A stretch of DNA of 20,544 nt from Prevotella sp. UBA7764 (lineage in GTDB: Bacteria; Bacteroidota; Bacteroidia; Bacteroidales; Bacteroidaceae), in NCBI GenBank assembly GCA_002481295.1, contig DLDU01000021.1:5742-26285 (forward strand), read 5' to 3'. The notes under the pieces are model-generated. The model was given only the letters and a program-made list of their open reading frames with translations. It ran no database searches and had not been told where the DNA came from. Each line of letters opens with the position of its first letter. The first letter of the stretch is position 1. This document shows positions 1 to 6,436 of this stretch, one piece after another. Made by a program: the position numbers and the translations under genes.

Positions 1-20
1 TTCGAGTCCCTAAGGGCGCA
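1..20 (+). tRNA. 3' end of a tRNA (partial, isotype uncertain)
   Basis: The first 20 bases read as the 3' part of a tRNA. There is a T-loop (TTCGAGT, 1-7), the 3' half of the T-stem (8-12), the 3' half of the acceptor stem (13-19) and an A discriminator at 20. No CCA is encoded. The missing 5' acceptor strand would read GCGCCCT, which is common in tRNA-Arg, but the anticodon lies outside the window, so the isotype is a guess. A terminator follows directly. Confidence 0.7.
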
Positions 21-25
21 CAAAG

Positions 26-53
26 GCTGAATCTTTCGAGATTCAGCTTTTTT
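26..53 (+). terminator. Rho-independent terminator after the tRNA
   Basis: An 8-bp perfect stem (GCTGAATC, 26-33, with GATTCAGC, 40-47) extends by one T-A pair around a TTCG tetraloop. Six T residues follow at 48-53. It lies 6 bases after the tRNA end and upstream of the ftsY promoter, so it ends the tRNA transcript. Confidence 0.9.
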
Positions 54-96
54 GTTTCCATAACCCTCCCACTTCCCTATTTTGAATGTGCCATAT

Positions 97-127
97 TTTG
101 TAGTTTGCAAATAAAACACTATCTTTG
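97..127 (+). promoter_or_regulatory. Bacteroidota-type promoter of ftsY
   Basis: TTTG at 97-100 and TATCTTTG at 120-127 are separated by exactly 19 bp. This matches the -33/-7 pattern (TTTG, about 19 bp, TAnnTTTG) of the primary sigma factor in Bacteroides and relatives. The ftsY start codon lies 24 bases downstream of the -7 box. Confidence 0.85.
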
Positions 128-151
128 CAATAGAAATAAGTAATAGAAACG

Positions 152-1099
152 ATGGGAATATTCGGACTTTTTAATAAGAAGAAAAAAGAGACGCTTGATG
201 CAGGACTGGAAAAGACCAAGCAGAGTGTCTTCAGTAAGATCACGCGTGCCATCGCGGGTAAGTCCAAGGTCGACGATGATGTGCTCGACAATCTTGAGGA
301 AGCACTGATCACCTCAGATGTGGGTGTGGATACCACCTTGAAGATCATCCACCGCATCGAGGAGAGAGTGGCAAGAGACAAATATGTGTCCACTTCTGAG
401 CTCAACACCATCCTGAAAGAAGAAATAGCCTCACTGCTCACCGAAAACAACACGAAAGACAGCAGTAACTGGGATCTACCCAGCGACCACAAGCCTTACG
501 TGATACTGGTAGTGGGTGTCAACGGCGTCGGCAAGACCACAACCATAGGCAAACTGGCTTATCAGTTCAAGCAAGCAGGAAAGAAAGTATATCTCGGTGC
601 CGCCGACACTTTCCGCGCTGCTGCCGTAGAGCAGATACAGATCTGGGGCGATCGCGTAGGAGTGCCCGTCATCAAGCAGCAAATGGGCGCAGACCCTGCC
701 AGCGTCGCCTTCGACACACTGCAAAGCGCAAAAGCCAACGGCGCTGATGTCGTGCTCATCGATACCGCCGGACGTCTGCACAACAAGGTTGGTCTGATGA
801 ATGAGCTGAAGAAGATCAAGGATGTCATGAAGAAAGTGGTGCCCACCGCTCCCGACGAGGTATTGCTGGTGCTCGATGGCAGTACAGGACAGAACGCCTT
901 TGAGCAGGCCAAGCAGTTCTCTGCTGTCACCTCCATCACTTCTCTGGCTATCACCAAACTCGACGGTACCGCCAAGGGCGGCGTTGTCATCGGCATTTCC
1001 GACCAGCTGAAAGTGCCCGTGAAATACATCGGCCTCGGAGAGAAAATGGAGGACCTCCAGCTCTTTAACCGGAAAGAATTTGTTGACTCACTCTTTTAA
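152..1099 (+). CDS. ftsY: Signal recognition particle receptor FtsY
   Basis: FtsY is the SRP receptor GTPase. With Ffh and 4.5S RNA it delivers ribosomes making membrane proteins to SecYEG at the inner membrane. The protein has 315 residues. A short basic start (KKKK near residues 9-12) leads into the helical N domain and then the G domain: P-loop GVNGVGKTTT (about 122-131), DTFRAAAVEQ (about 152-161), DTAGR (204-208), TKLD (268-271) and the closing GLGEK loop. The long acidic A domain of E. coli FtsY is absent, as in many other phyla, so membrane contact probably uses the N-terminal basic amphipathic stretch. A clear promoter precedes it. rimO follows after 50 bp and may share the transcript. 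The family assignment is certain. Confidence 0.97.
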   Translation: MGIFGLFNKKKKETLDAGLEKTKQSVFSKITRAIAGKSKVDDDVLDNLEEALITSDVGVDTTLKIIHRIEERVARDKYVSTSELNTILKEEIASLLTENNTKDSSNWDLPSDHKPYVILVVGVNGVGKTTTIGKLAYQFKQAGKKVYLGAADTFRAAAVEQIQIWGDRVGVPVIKQQMGADPASVAFDTLQSAKANGADVVLIDTAGRLHNKVGLMNELKKIKDVMKKVVPTAPDEVLLVLDGSTGQNAFEQAKQFSAVTSITSLAITKLDGTAKGGVVIGISDQLKVPVKYIGLGEKMEDLQLFNRKEFVDSLF

Positions 1100-1149
1100 T
1101 CGCTCAATCAGCTGACACCGTTCGACAAACGACAGCTGCAAAATATAAA

Positions 1150-2517
1150 ATGAAGAATAGAATAGACTTTATCACTATGGGGTGCTCAAAAAACCTCGTA
1201 GACTCTGAACAACTCATGCGGCGCTTCGAGCAGGAGGGCTATCATTGTGTACACGATCCAAAGCGCCCTGCCGGAGACATCGCCGTCATCAATACGTGCG
1301 GATTTATAGAAGCGGCCAAAGAGGAAAGCATCAACACGATCCTGGAGTTTGTCGATGCCAAGCAGCATGGCAAACTCAAGAAACTCTTTGTCATGGGCTG
1401 CCTCTCACAGCGCTATCGAAAGGAGTTGGAGGAATCGATACCCGAAGTCGATAAATTCTATGGTAAGTTTGACTACCGACAGCTGTTGCAGGATCTTGGA
1501 CCGGCAGAAGTCGAAGCCGCAGACACTGACGCAACTGCTGACCAGCAGCAAGCGGCGCAGGCAAACAAGAGCTTCAGCCAATCGCGCGTTGACGCCAACA
1601 GTCGCCGTAAGCTGACGACGCCTCATCACTATGCTTACATCAAGATAGCAGAGGGATGCGACCGTCACTGCGCCTACTGCGCCATACCATTGATCACCGG
1701 CAAGCATGTCTCCCGGCCGATAGACGACATCCTCAACGAGGTGCAGGAACTGGTCAAAGAAGGCGTGAAAGAGTTTCAGATTATAGAACAGGAACTGACC
1801 TATTACGGCATCGACCTCTACCACAAGCCGATGATCGCGGAGCTCATCAGCCGCATGGCGGACATCCCCGGAGTGAAGTGGATAAGGCTGCACTATGCCT
1901 ATCCCAACCAATTCCCCCTGGAGTTGCTGGATGTGATGCGCGAGAAGCCAAATGTCTGCCGTTATCTCGACATTGCTCTGCAACACATCTCCGACCACAT
2001 GCTCGAAAGAATGCACCGCCACGTCACCAAGGAAGATACCATCAATCTCCTCCGTACGATTCGCGAGCGCGTTCCCGGCATTCACATCAGGACCACGCTG
2101 ATGGTGGGATTTCCCGGTGAGACAGAGGAAGACTTTAACGAGTTGCTCGACTTCGTGCGTGAGCAGCGCTTTGAGCGTATGGGAGCCTTTGCCTACTCCG
2201 AGGAGGAGGGCACCTATTCCGCCCTTCACTACGACGATGACGTGCCGGAAGAGGTGAAGCAGCAGCGCCTTGACAAGCTCATGGCGCTGCAACAGCAGAT
2301 CAGCGAGGAGATAGAATCCGAGAAAGTGGGTAAGACTTTCCCCGTGATCATCGATCGCAAAGAGGGCGACTATTATGTGGGCCGCACCGAATACTGCTCT
2401 CCCGAAGTAGATCCCGAAGTGCTCATCCCCGTGAAAAACAAGCGCTTGCGCGTCGGCAACTTCTATCAAGTGAAAATGACAGGCAGTGACGAGTTTGATT
2501 TATATGGACAAGTATGA
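1150..2517 (+). CDS. rimO: Ribosomal protein S12 methylthiotransferase RimO
   Basis: RimO is a radical-SAM enzyme with two Fe-S clusters that adds a methylthio group to an aspartate of ribosomal protein S12. The 455-residue protein shows the N-terminal MTTase domain with cluster cysteines C12 (MGCSKN), C50 (NTCGF) and C84 (MGCLSQ). The radical-SAM motif CxxxCxxC follows at 170/174/177, and a C-terminal TRAM domain occupies roughly 385-455. The ELTYYGID segment marks RimO rather than MiaB; the residue before Q is Glu, where I would expect Ala. A Gln/Ala/Asp-rich insert (about residues 118-155) separates the MTTase and SAM domains. The stop codon overlaps the HU start by ATGA, so the two are probably translationally coupled. 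Confidence 0.96.
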   Translation: MKNRIDFITMGCSKNLVDSEQLMRRFEQEGYHCVHDPKRPAGDIAVINTCGFIEAAKEESINTILEFVDAKQHGKLKKLFVMGCLSQRYRKELEESIPEVDKFYGKFDYRQLLQDLGPAEVEAADTDATADQQQAAQANKSFSQSRVDANSRRKLTTPHHYAYIKIAEGCDRHCAYCAIPLITGKHVSRPIDDILNEVQELVKEGVKEFQIIEQELTYYGIDLYHKPMIAELISRMADIPGVKWIRLHYAYPNQFPLELLDVMREKPNVCRYLDIALQHISDHMLERMHRHVTKEDTINLLRTIRERVPGIHIRTTLMVGFPGETEEDFNELLDFVREQRFERMGAFAYSEEEGTYSALHYDDDVPEEVKQQRLDKLMALQQQISEEIESEKVGKTFPVIIDRKEGDYYVGRTEYCSPEVDPEVLIPVKNKRLRVGNFYQVKMTGSDEFDLYGQV

Positions 2518-2795
2518 ACAACAAGGAATTCATCAGCACTTTAGCCTCTGACACCGGCTATACGCAGGCCGACACACAGAAAATGGTCAACACGGTCATC
2601 GAAGCGATGAAAAAAGCCTTTGAGGACGGCGACAGTGTGCAGATCACAAACTTCGGCTCTTTCGAGGTGAAGAAAAGACTCGAACGCATTGTCGTCAACC
2701 CGGGCAACGGACAGCGGATGCTGGTACCACCAAAACTTGTGCTCAGCTTCAAGCCCACATCCGCAATCAAAGAAACTTTGAAAGGAAAATCATGA
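2514..2795 (+). CDS. HU-family DNA-binding protein
   Basis: This 93-residue protein is the usual length for HU/IHF. The N-terminal helices start at NKEFISTLASDTGYTQ. They lead into the beta core (ITNFGSFEVKKR, about 44-55) and the DNA-binding arm, where the conserved Asn-Pro is seen in VVNPGNGQRM (about 61-70). The end, LSFKPTSAIKETL, is typical of the family. HU proteins bend and compact DNA as dimers. Its start overlaps the rimO stop and its stop overlaps the next start, each by ATGA. This places it in a translationally coupled trio with rimO and the larger HU-domain protein. It could form heterodimers with that neighbour, but that is inference. Confidence 0.93.
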   Translation: MNNKEFISTLASDTGYTQADTQKMVNTVIEAMKKAFEDGDSVQITNFGSFEVKKRLERIVVNPGNGQRMLVPPKLVLSFKPTSAIKETLKGKS

Positions 2796-4453
2796 ACAAA
2801 CAACTCATCAAAGACTTATCACAAGAACTCGTCGACAAATTTGAACTTGACAAGAAGCAGGCCAACAGCTTTGTCGAGAAGATGTTCAGTGTCTTGCAGG
2901 ATGGTCTTCAAGACGAGAAGATTGTGAAGATCAAAGGATTGGGTACTTTCAAAGTCATCAGTGTGCAGTCGAGAAAGAGCATCGATGTCAACACGGGTGA
3001 GCCGATTCTTATCGACGGCAGAGACAAGATCAGCTTCACGCCGGACAGCGATATGCGTGATTTTGTCAACCGCCCCTTCTCTCAATTTGAGACAGTAGCT
3101 GTCAACGACGGCACTGACTTTAGCCTCATCGACAAGAAATTTGAAGAAGAGGAAAAGGATGAAACATCGGAGAATTCTGTTGAAGATAAACAAGAGGATT
3201 CCATTGCAAATCAGCAAGAGGATTCTATTGCAAATCAACAAGAAGGTTCGATTGAGGATCAACAACAGAAAGATTCTGTTGAAGATAAGCAAGAAGAAAC
3301 TCCCGAGAATCAACCAGAAGAAGTTCAGAACAGCAATGTTCAATCCTTAGCGACAGAAGCACCGAGCGAAGTGAATGATACTTTTCTCCAGGAGAATATT
3401 CTTTCAGAAGCTCCATCTTCTAAGGAGGAGGAAGACCCTGCACAAGATGAACCAGCAGCGGAAGAGGACAGCTCTGCTCAAGAAACTCCTTCTATAATTG
3501 AAGCTGCTAATAGTCAAGAGAGTGAAGATCCAAGCAATGAGGAAGACACTAAACAGGAAGCGCTGACGCAAGAGCCGAATGAACCTGAACAGGAATCGCA
3601 AGAAAATGCGCCGAAAGCCGAAGACATAAAGCAAGAGATCAAAGATTCAAAGCCGGAGATACAAGCCATTGATCTTGAGCAGAAAGTGCAAACGGCAACC
3701 GCCAGCATCAGCCGGCAATTCGAGGATGAGAACCACATCTTGCAGGCTGCGAATGAAGAGCTGCGAAATAATTTCCGTCATCAATATCGGATGATGAAGG
3801 GTGTCCTTTCTGTTTTCGTGATCATCGTTTTGCTATGTTTGGGTGGTGGCTATTTTCTGCTCAACCAACTGAAGAAGCGTGATCACCGCATTGAGATGCT
3901 GGAAATATTGGCCTACCGCAATAAGAATGGTATCAATGCGCAACCCAGCAATGACTCTGCACTCAACACAACATCATCAACAGCAAACCAACCCAGCCAA
4001 AAGCAGACTTCAAACGAAGCCCAGGCTAAGGAAAATGCTAAGGTAAAAGAAAAGATGGAGAGCCAGGAAGCAAGCAACAAAGATGCTTCACAGCCCTCAA
4101 CGACAACCAATAGCAATCTGCAAAAAGATGGTCAACGCAATGCCATGAAGGCTGCGGCAAATACAAATAATACTAAGCAGAAACCATCTGAGAGCGCAGC
4201 GTCAAAGCAAGAGACTGACAAAGATCAGACTGCTTATAACCAAGACGTAAGAATCCGCACGGGAGCCTACCGCATCGTTGGCGTCAGCCATACGGTGAAA
4301 GTACGAAGCGGACAGACACTCACTTCCATCAGCCGCGCCAATCTTGGACCGGGAATGGAATGCTATGTACAAGCTGTCAACGGTGGTAAAACGGACTTTA
4401 AAGCAGGAGAAAGCGTCAAGATCCCCAAACTTCAAATCAAAAAGAGGAAATAA
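2792..4453 (+). CDS. HU-like domain protein with one TM helix and a C-terminal LysM-like domain
   Basis: The 553 residues have an unusual order. Residues 1-95 form an HU/IHF-like fold with VKIKGLGTFKV and the arm segment VNTGEPI. Residues about 115-330 are a low-complexity acidic Glu/Gln/Ser/Asp stretch that includes repeats of EDSIANQQ type. Residues 337-357 are a single hydrophobic helix (GVLSVFVIIVLLCLGGGYFLL). A Ser/Asn/Gln/Lys-rich linker (about 375-485) follows. The C-terminus (about 500-547) resembles LysM: HTVKVRSGQTLTSISRAN, then KAGESVKIPKL. The simplest topology puts the HU domain in the cytoplasm and LysM in the periplasm on peptidoglycan, which would tether DNA to the wall. HU-CCDC81-SPOR proteins of Bacteroidota, where an HU-like domain is joined to a peptidoglycan-binding SPOR domain, are a known parallel. 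The arm lacks the usual Asn-Pro, so DNA binding is not assured; such HU folds may instead bind protein. It is coupled to the small HU gene by an ATGA overlap. Confidence 0.85.
   Translation: MNKQLIKDLSQELVDKFELDKKQANSFVEKMFSVLQDGLQDEKIVKIKGLGTFKVISVQSRKSIDVNTGEPILIDGRDKISFTPDSDMRDFVNRPFSQFETVAVNDGTDFSLIDKKFEEEEKDETSENSVEDKQEDSIANQQEDSIANQQEGSIEDQQQKDSVEDKQEETPENQPEEVQNSNVQSLATEAPSEVNDTFLQENILSEAPSSKEEEDPAQDEPAAEEDSSAQETPSIIEAANSQESEDPSNEEDTKQEALTQEPNEPEQESQENAPKAEDIKQEIKDSKPEIQAIDLEQKVQTATASISRQFEDENHILQAANEELRNNFRHQYRMMKGVLSVFVIIVLLCLGGGYFLLNQLKKRDHRIEMLEILAYRNKNGINAQPSNDSALNTTSSTANQPSQKQTSNEAQAKENAKVKEKMESQEASNKDASQPSTTTNSNLQKDGQRNAMKAAANTNNTKQKPSESAASKQETDKDQTAYNQDVRIRTGAYRIVGVSHTVKVRSGQTLTSISRANLGPGMECYVQAVNGGKTDFKAGESVKIPKLQIKKRK
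3191..3262 (+). repeat. Three 24-bp in-frame tandem repeats inside the HU-LysM gene
   Basis: Units at 3191-3214, 3215-3238 and 3239-3262 are close copies of a 24-bp block that begins CAAGA and encodes variants of QEDSIANQ. The first two differ at only two positions. A diverged copy surrounds them (the SVEDKQE segments on either side). The unit length is a multiple of three, so changes in copy number would only lengthen or shorten the acidic linker. Confidence 0.85.
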
Positions 4454-4512
4454 AAAGAAAGAGAAAAGGATGTTGGGTGATCCAACTCCTTAGAAATATA
4501 AGCTAATAACGA

Positions 4513-4573
4513 TTTTGCGGGGTAGCCTCAAATGCTAAAGGATAAGTTCTTTAGCCGGGGCTCCCCCGCAAAA
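4513..4573. terminator. Nested hairpin between convergent genes, probable bidirectional terminator
   Basis: The outer stem is TTTTGCGGGG (4513-4522) with CCCCGCAAAA (4564-4573), 10 perfect pairs. After one mismatch come four more pairs (AGCC 4524-4527 with GGCT 4559-4562). Inside sits a second hairpin, GCTAAAG (4534-4540) with CTTTAGC (4549-4555). The element lies between the stop codons of the plus-strand HU-LysM gene and the minus-strand DUF3127 gene. Each strand carries T residues at the outer edge of the stem, which suits termination from both sides. The nested shape is more elaborate than a plain terminator. Confidence 0.65.
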
Positions 4574-4580
4574 GCATTAT

Positions 4581-5021
4581 TTAGAAGGGAAGATCATCAG
4601 CGGCATCGCCATTGTCTTGCGCTGGTGCTGTCGGAGCTGCTGTACTGGTTGGAGCAGCTGCTGGAGCAACAGGGGCTTGGCCACCCAACTGACTTGTAGG
4701 AGCTGCCATAGCAGTACCGCCAACAGCGTTAGGATCTACATGGTCAACACGGAAAGCACTGATATCATTGAAATAGCGGTCTTGCCATGGATGAGCATTG
4801 ATATCCAACCACACGTGTACCGTGTCGCCCTGATGAATATTGAATTGCTCGAGCTTGTCTGCGCCGAAGACGCGGAACAAGCAAGCGCGAGGATATTGGT
4901 CTTTCGTCTGAATCACAAATTCCTGGGATTTCCAAGCGTTACCAGTGCGCTGAGAAACGCCCTCCTTAGCAGGGTACTCTTTGATGATCACCCCTTCTAC
5001 TTCTATTCCTTGTAATGCCAT
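4581..5021 (-). CDS. DUF3127 protein, SSB-like, with acidic SSB-type C-terminal tip
   Basis: This 146-residue protein matches the Bacteroidota DUF3127 family, thought to adopt an OB fold. The recognisable core runs from about 30 to 96: SQEFVIQTKDQYPRACLFRV, GDTVHVWLDI and RYFNDISAFRV. A flexible Ala/Pro/Thr/Gln tail (about 97-137) leads to a DDLPF terminus. DDLPF is the hallmark tip of single-stranded DNA-binding proteins, used to recruit repair and replication partners. It is therefore probably an SSB-like protein, but single-stranded DNA binding is inferred, and it is not the canonical Ssb. It is transcribed divergently from dnaN with its own promoter, which fits a role in DNA replication or repair. 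Confidence 0.85.
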   Translation of the reverse strand: MALQGIEVEGVIIKEYPAKEGVSQRTGNAWKSQEFVIQTKDQYPRACLFRVFGADKLEQFNIHQGDTVHVWLDINAHPWQDRYFNDISAFRVDHVDPNAVGGTAMAAPTSQLGGQAPVAPAAAPTSTAAPTAPAQDNGDAADDLPF

Positions 5022-5061
5022 TTATGAGAGTTTTTTAGTTGAACTATTTTTTGTTATACTG

Positions 5062-5091
5062 CAAAGATAATGATAAAGACGGAAATATCAA
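5062..5091 (-). promoter_or_regulatory. Bacteroidota-type promoter of the DUF3127 gene
   Basis: On the minus strand, TATCTTTG (5069 to 5062) lies 19 bp downstream of TTG (5091 to 5089), the phylum -7/-33 pattern. The start codon at 5021 is about 40 bases further on. The rest of the gap up to dnaN is A/T-rich with several A-tracts on the plus strand (about 5103-5130). Confidence 0.8.
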
Positions 5092-5163
5092 GCAATTCGA
5101 TTGAAAAAAAACAAAAAATAAAAAATAATATGTCATTGCTTCCCAGTTTTGTTATTTTCTTAT

Positions 5164-5171
5164 TATCTTTG
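5164..5171 (+). promoter_or_regulatory. -7 box of dnaN
   Basis: TATCTTTG at 5164-5171 lies 31 bases before the dnaN start codon and matches the phylum TAnnTTTG box. No TTTG or TTG is present at the expected distance upstream (about 5141-5144 reads TCCC), so only the -7 element is supported. It points away from the DUF3127 promoter in the same 181-bp gap. Confidence 0.65.
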
Positions 5172-5202
5172 TATAGACGAAAACAAATAAAAACATTATT
5201 AT

Positions 5203-6327
5203 ATGAGATTTAGTCTTTCAAGCTCCGCGTTGAGCACTCGACTGCAAACATTGGCGAAGGTCATCAACTCCAAAAACTCCATGCCCATCTTGGAATGCTT
5301 CGTGTTTGATGTCAGCCAAGGACAACTTCACATCACGGCCAGCGATGGCGAGAACCGCATGACTTCTTTGGTCAGCTTGAGCGAATGCGACAGCGAAGGA
5401 TCTTTTGCCATTTCCAGCCGTCTGATCCTCGATGCAGTGAAGCTGCTTCCTGAGCAGCCCCTCGCCTTCGATGTCAACTTGGAATCTTTTCAGGTGACTG
5501 TTGAATATCAAAATGGTCAGTATCAGCTCGTGGCACAAAACGCTGAGGAGTATCCTCAGGTGCAGCCTATGGAGGGCGACATCCATACGCTGACAATTGA
5601 CGCCGGCGTTTTGGTAAGCAATCTCTCACGCACGCTCTTTGCTACGGACAACAACGAGATCCGCCCTGTGATGAATGGTGTTTACTTCGACTTGACGCCA
5701 GAGCATCTGGCTATCGTCGCCAGCGACGGACACAAGTTGGTGCGCTGCCGCAACTACGACATCAAGTCCGAGACTCCGGCCTCTTTCATCCTTCCTAAGA
5801 AGCCGGCAAACCTCTTGAAAAACGGACTCGACCCAACCAGCGGCGATGTGGTCATCAAGTTCAACAACAATGCAGCTGAACTGACATTTGCCGAAGGCAC
5901 ACTGCGTTGCCAGCTGATCGAGGGCACCTTCCCCAACTACAACGCTGCGATTCCTGCAGACAACCCCAATGAGCTCCTCGTTGACCGTAAGGCACTCATG
6001 GACAGCATCCGCCGCGTACTGCCTTTCGCCAGCATCAGCAGTCAGCTGATCCGTTTCAGACTGTCGATGGGTTCTTTACAGCTCTCTGCTGAGGACATCG
6101 ACTTTGCGACAAGCGCTAAAGAGACTTTGGTGTGTGAGTACAACGGACAGCCTTTGCAGATCGGCTTCCGCGGTGACTATTTCTGCGAAGTCCTCTCCTC
6201 GCTCGACAGCGACGACGTGAAAGTGATGCTGGGCGATCCCAGCCGTCCGGGCATTGTATTGCCAAGTGTGCAGGATGAGCATGAGGATGTGCTGATGCTG
6301 ATCATGCCGTTAATTCTGAATGAGTAA
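5203..6327 (+). CDS. dnaN: DNA polymerase III beta subunit (sliding clamp)
   Basis: DnaN is the ring-shaped clamp that holds DNA polymerase III on DNA and recruits ligase, MutS and other partners. The protein is 374 residues, the normal length, and contains the three repeated clamp domains (about 1-120, 128-245, 248-374). Typical segments are LQTLAKVINSKNSMPILECF at the start, the RPVMNGVYFDL and IVASDGHKLV stretch in domain 2, and the C-terminal LMLIMPLILNE, part of the peptide-binding pocket. No dnaA lies nearby, and I see no DnaA-box cluster. The start codon sits at a normal distance from a -7 box. The assignment is certain. Confidence 0.97.
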   Translation: MRFSLSSSALSTRLQTLAKVINSKNSMPILECFVFDVSQGQLHITASDGENRMTSLVSLSECDSEGSFAISSRLILDAVKLLPEQPLAFDVNLESFQVTVEYQNGQYQLVAQNAEEYPQVQPMEGDIHTLTIDAGVLVSNLSRTLFATDNNEIRPVMNGVYFDLTPEHLAIVASDGHKLVRCRNYDIKSETPASFILPKKPANLLKNGLDPTSGDVVIKFNNNAAELTFAEGTLRCQLIEGTFPNYNAAIPADNPNELLVDRKALMDSIRRVLPFASISSQLIRFRLSMGSLQLSAEDIDFATSAKETLVCEYNGQPLQIGFRGDYFCEVLSSLDSDDVKVMLGDPSRPGIVLPSVQDEHEDVLMLIMPLILNE

Positions 6328-6359
6328 TTGTCAACTATCATAAGATAATATCTTCGCAG

Positions 6360-6409
6360 CTACGAGTCTTGAAAACCGAATCGTCTGATATTCTCTTCAA
6401 GACTCGTAG
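6360..6409. repeat. Perfect 14-bp inverted repeat between dnaN and the exonuclease gene
   Basis: CTACGAGTCTTGAA (6360-6373) is the exact reverse complement of TTCAAGACTCGTAG (6396-6409), with a 22-base loop. No T-run follows directly, so it is not a classical terminator. It sits 33 bases after the dnaN stop and 27 bases before the next start. It could be an RNA processing or stabilising hairpin, an attenuator, or a protein-binding palindrome. Confidence 0.85.
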
Positions 6410-6436
6410 TGGCATATTTGGTGGAATATATTTTTC

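Noticed and set aside
1405..2469. Long open frame of 354 codons on the minus strand
   Set aside because: It lies wholly inside rimO, whose motifs are certain, and its translation shows no domain. It is an antisense by-product of codon bias.
3191..3262. CRISPR-like array
   Set aside because: The 24-bp units are contiguous without spacers and keep the reading frame. They are coding repeats.
5022..5202. Possible replication origin beside dnaN
   Set aside because: The gap is A/T-rich with A-tracts, but no dnaA gene and no cluster of DnaA boxes (TTATCCACA-like) is visible. The gap is explained by two divergent promoters.
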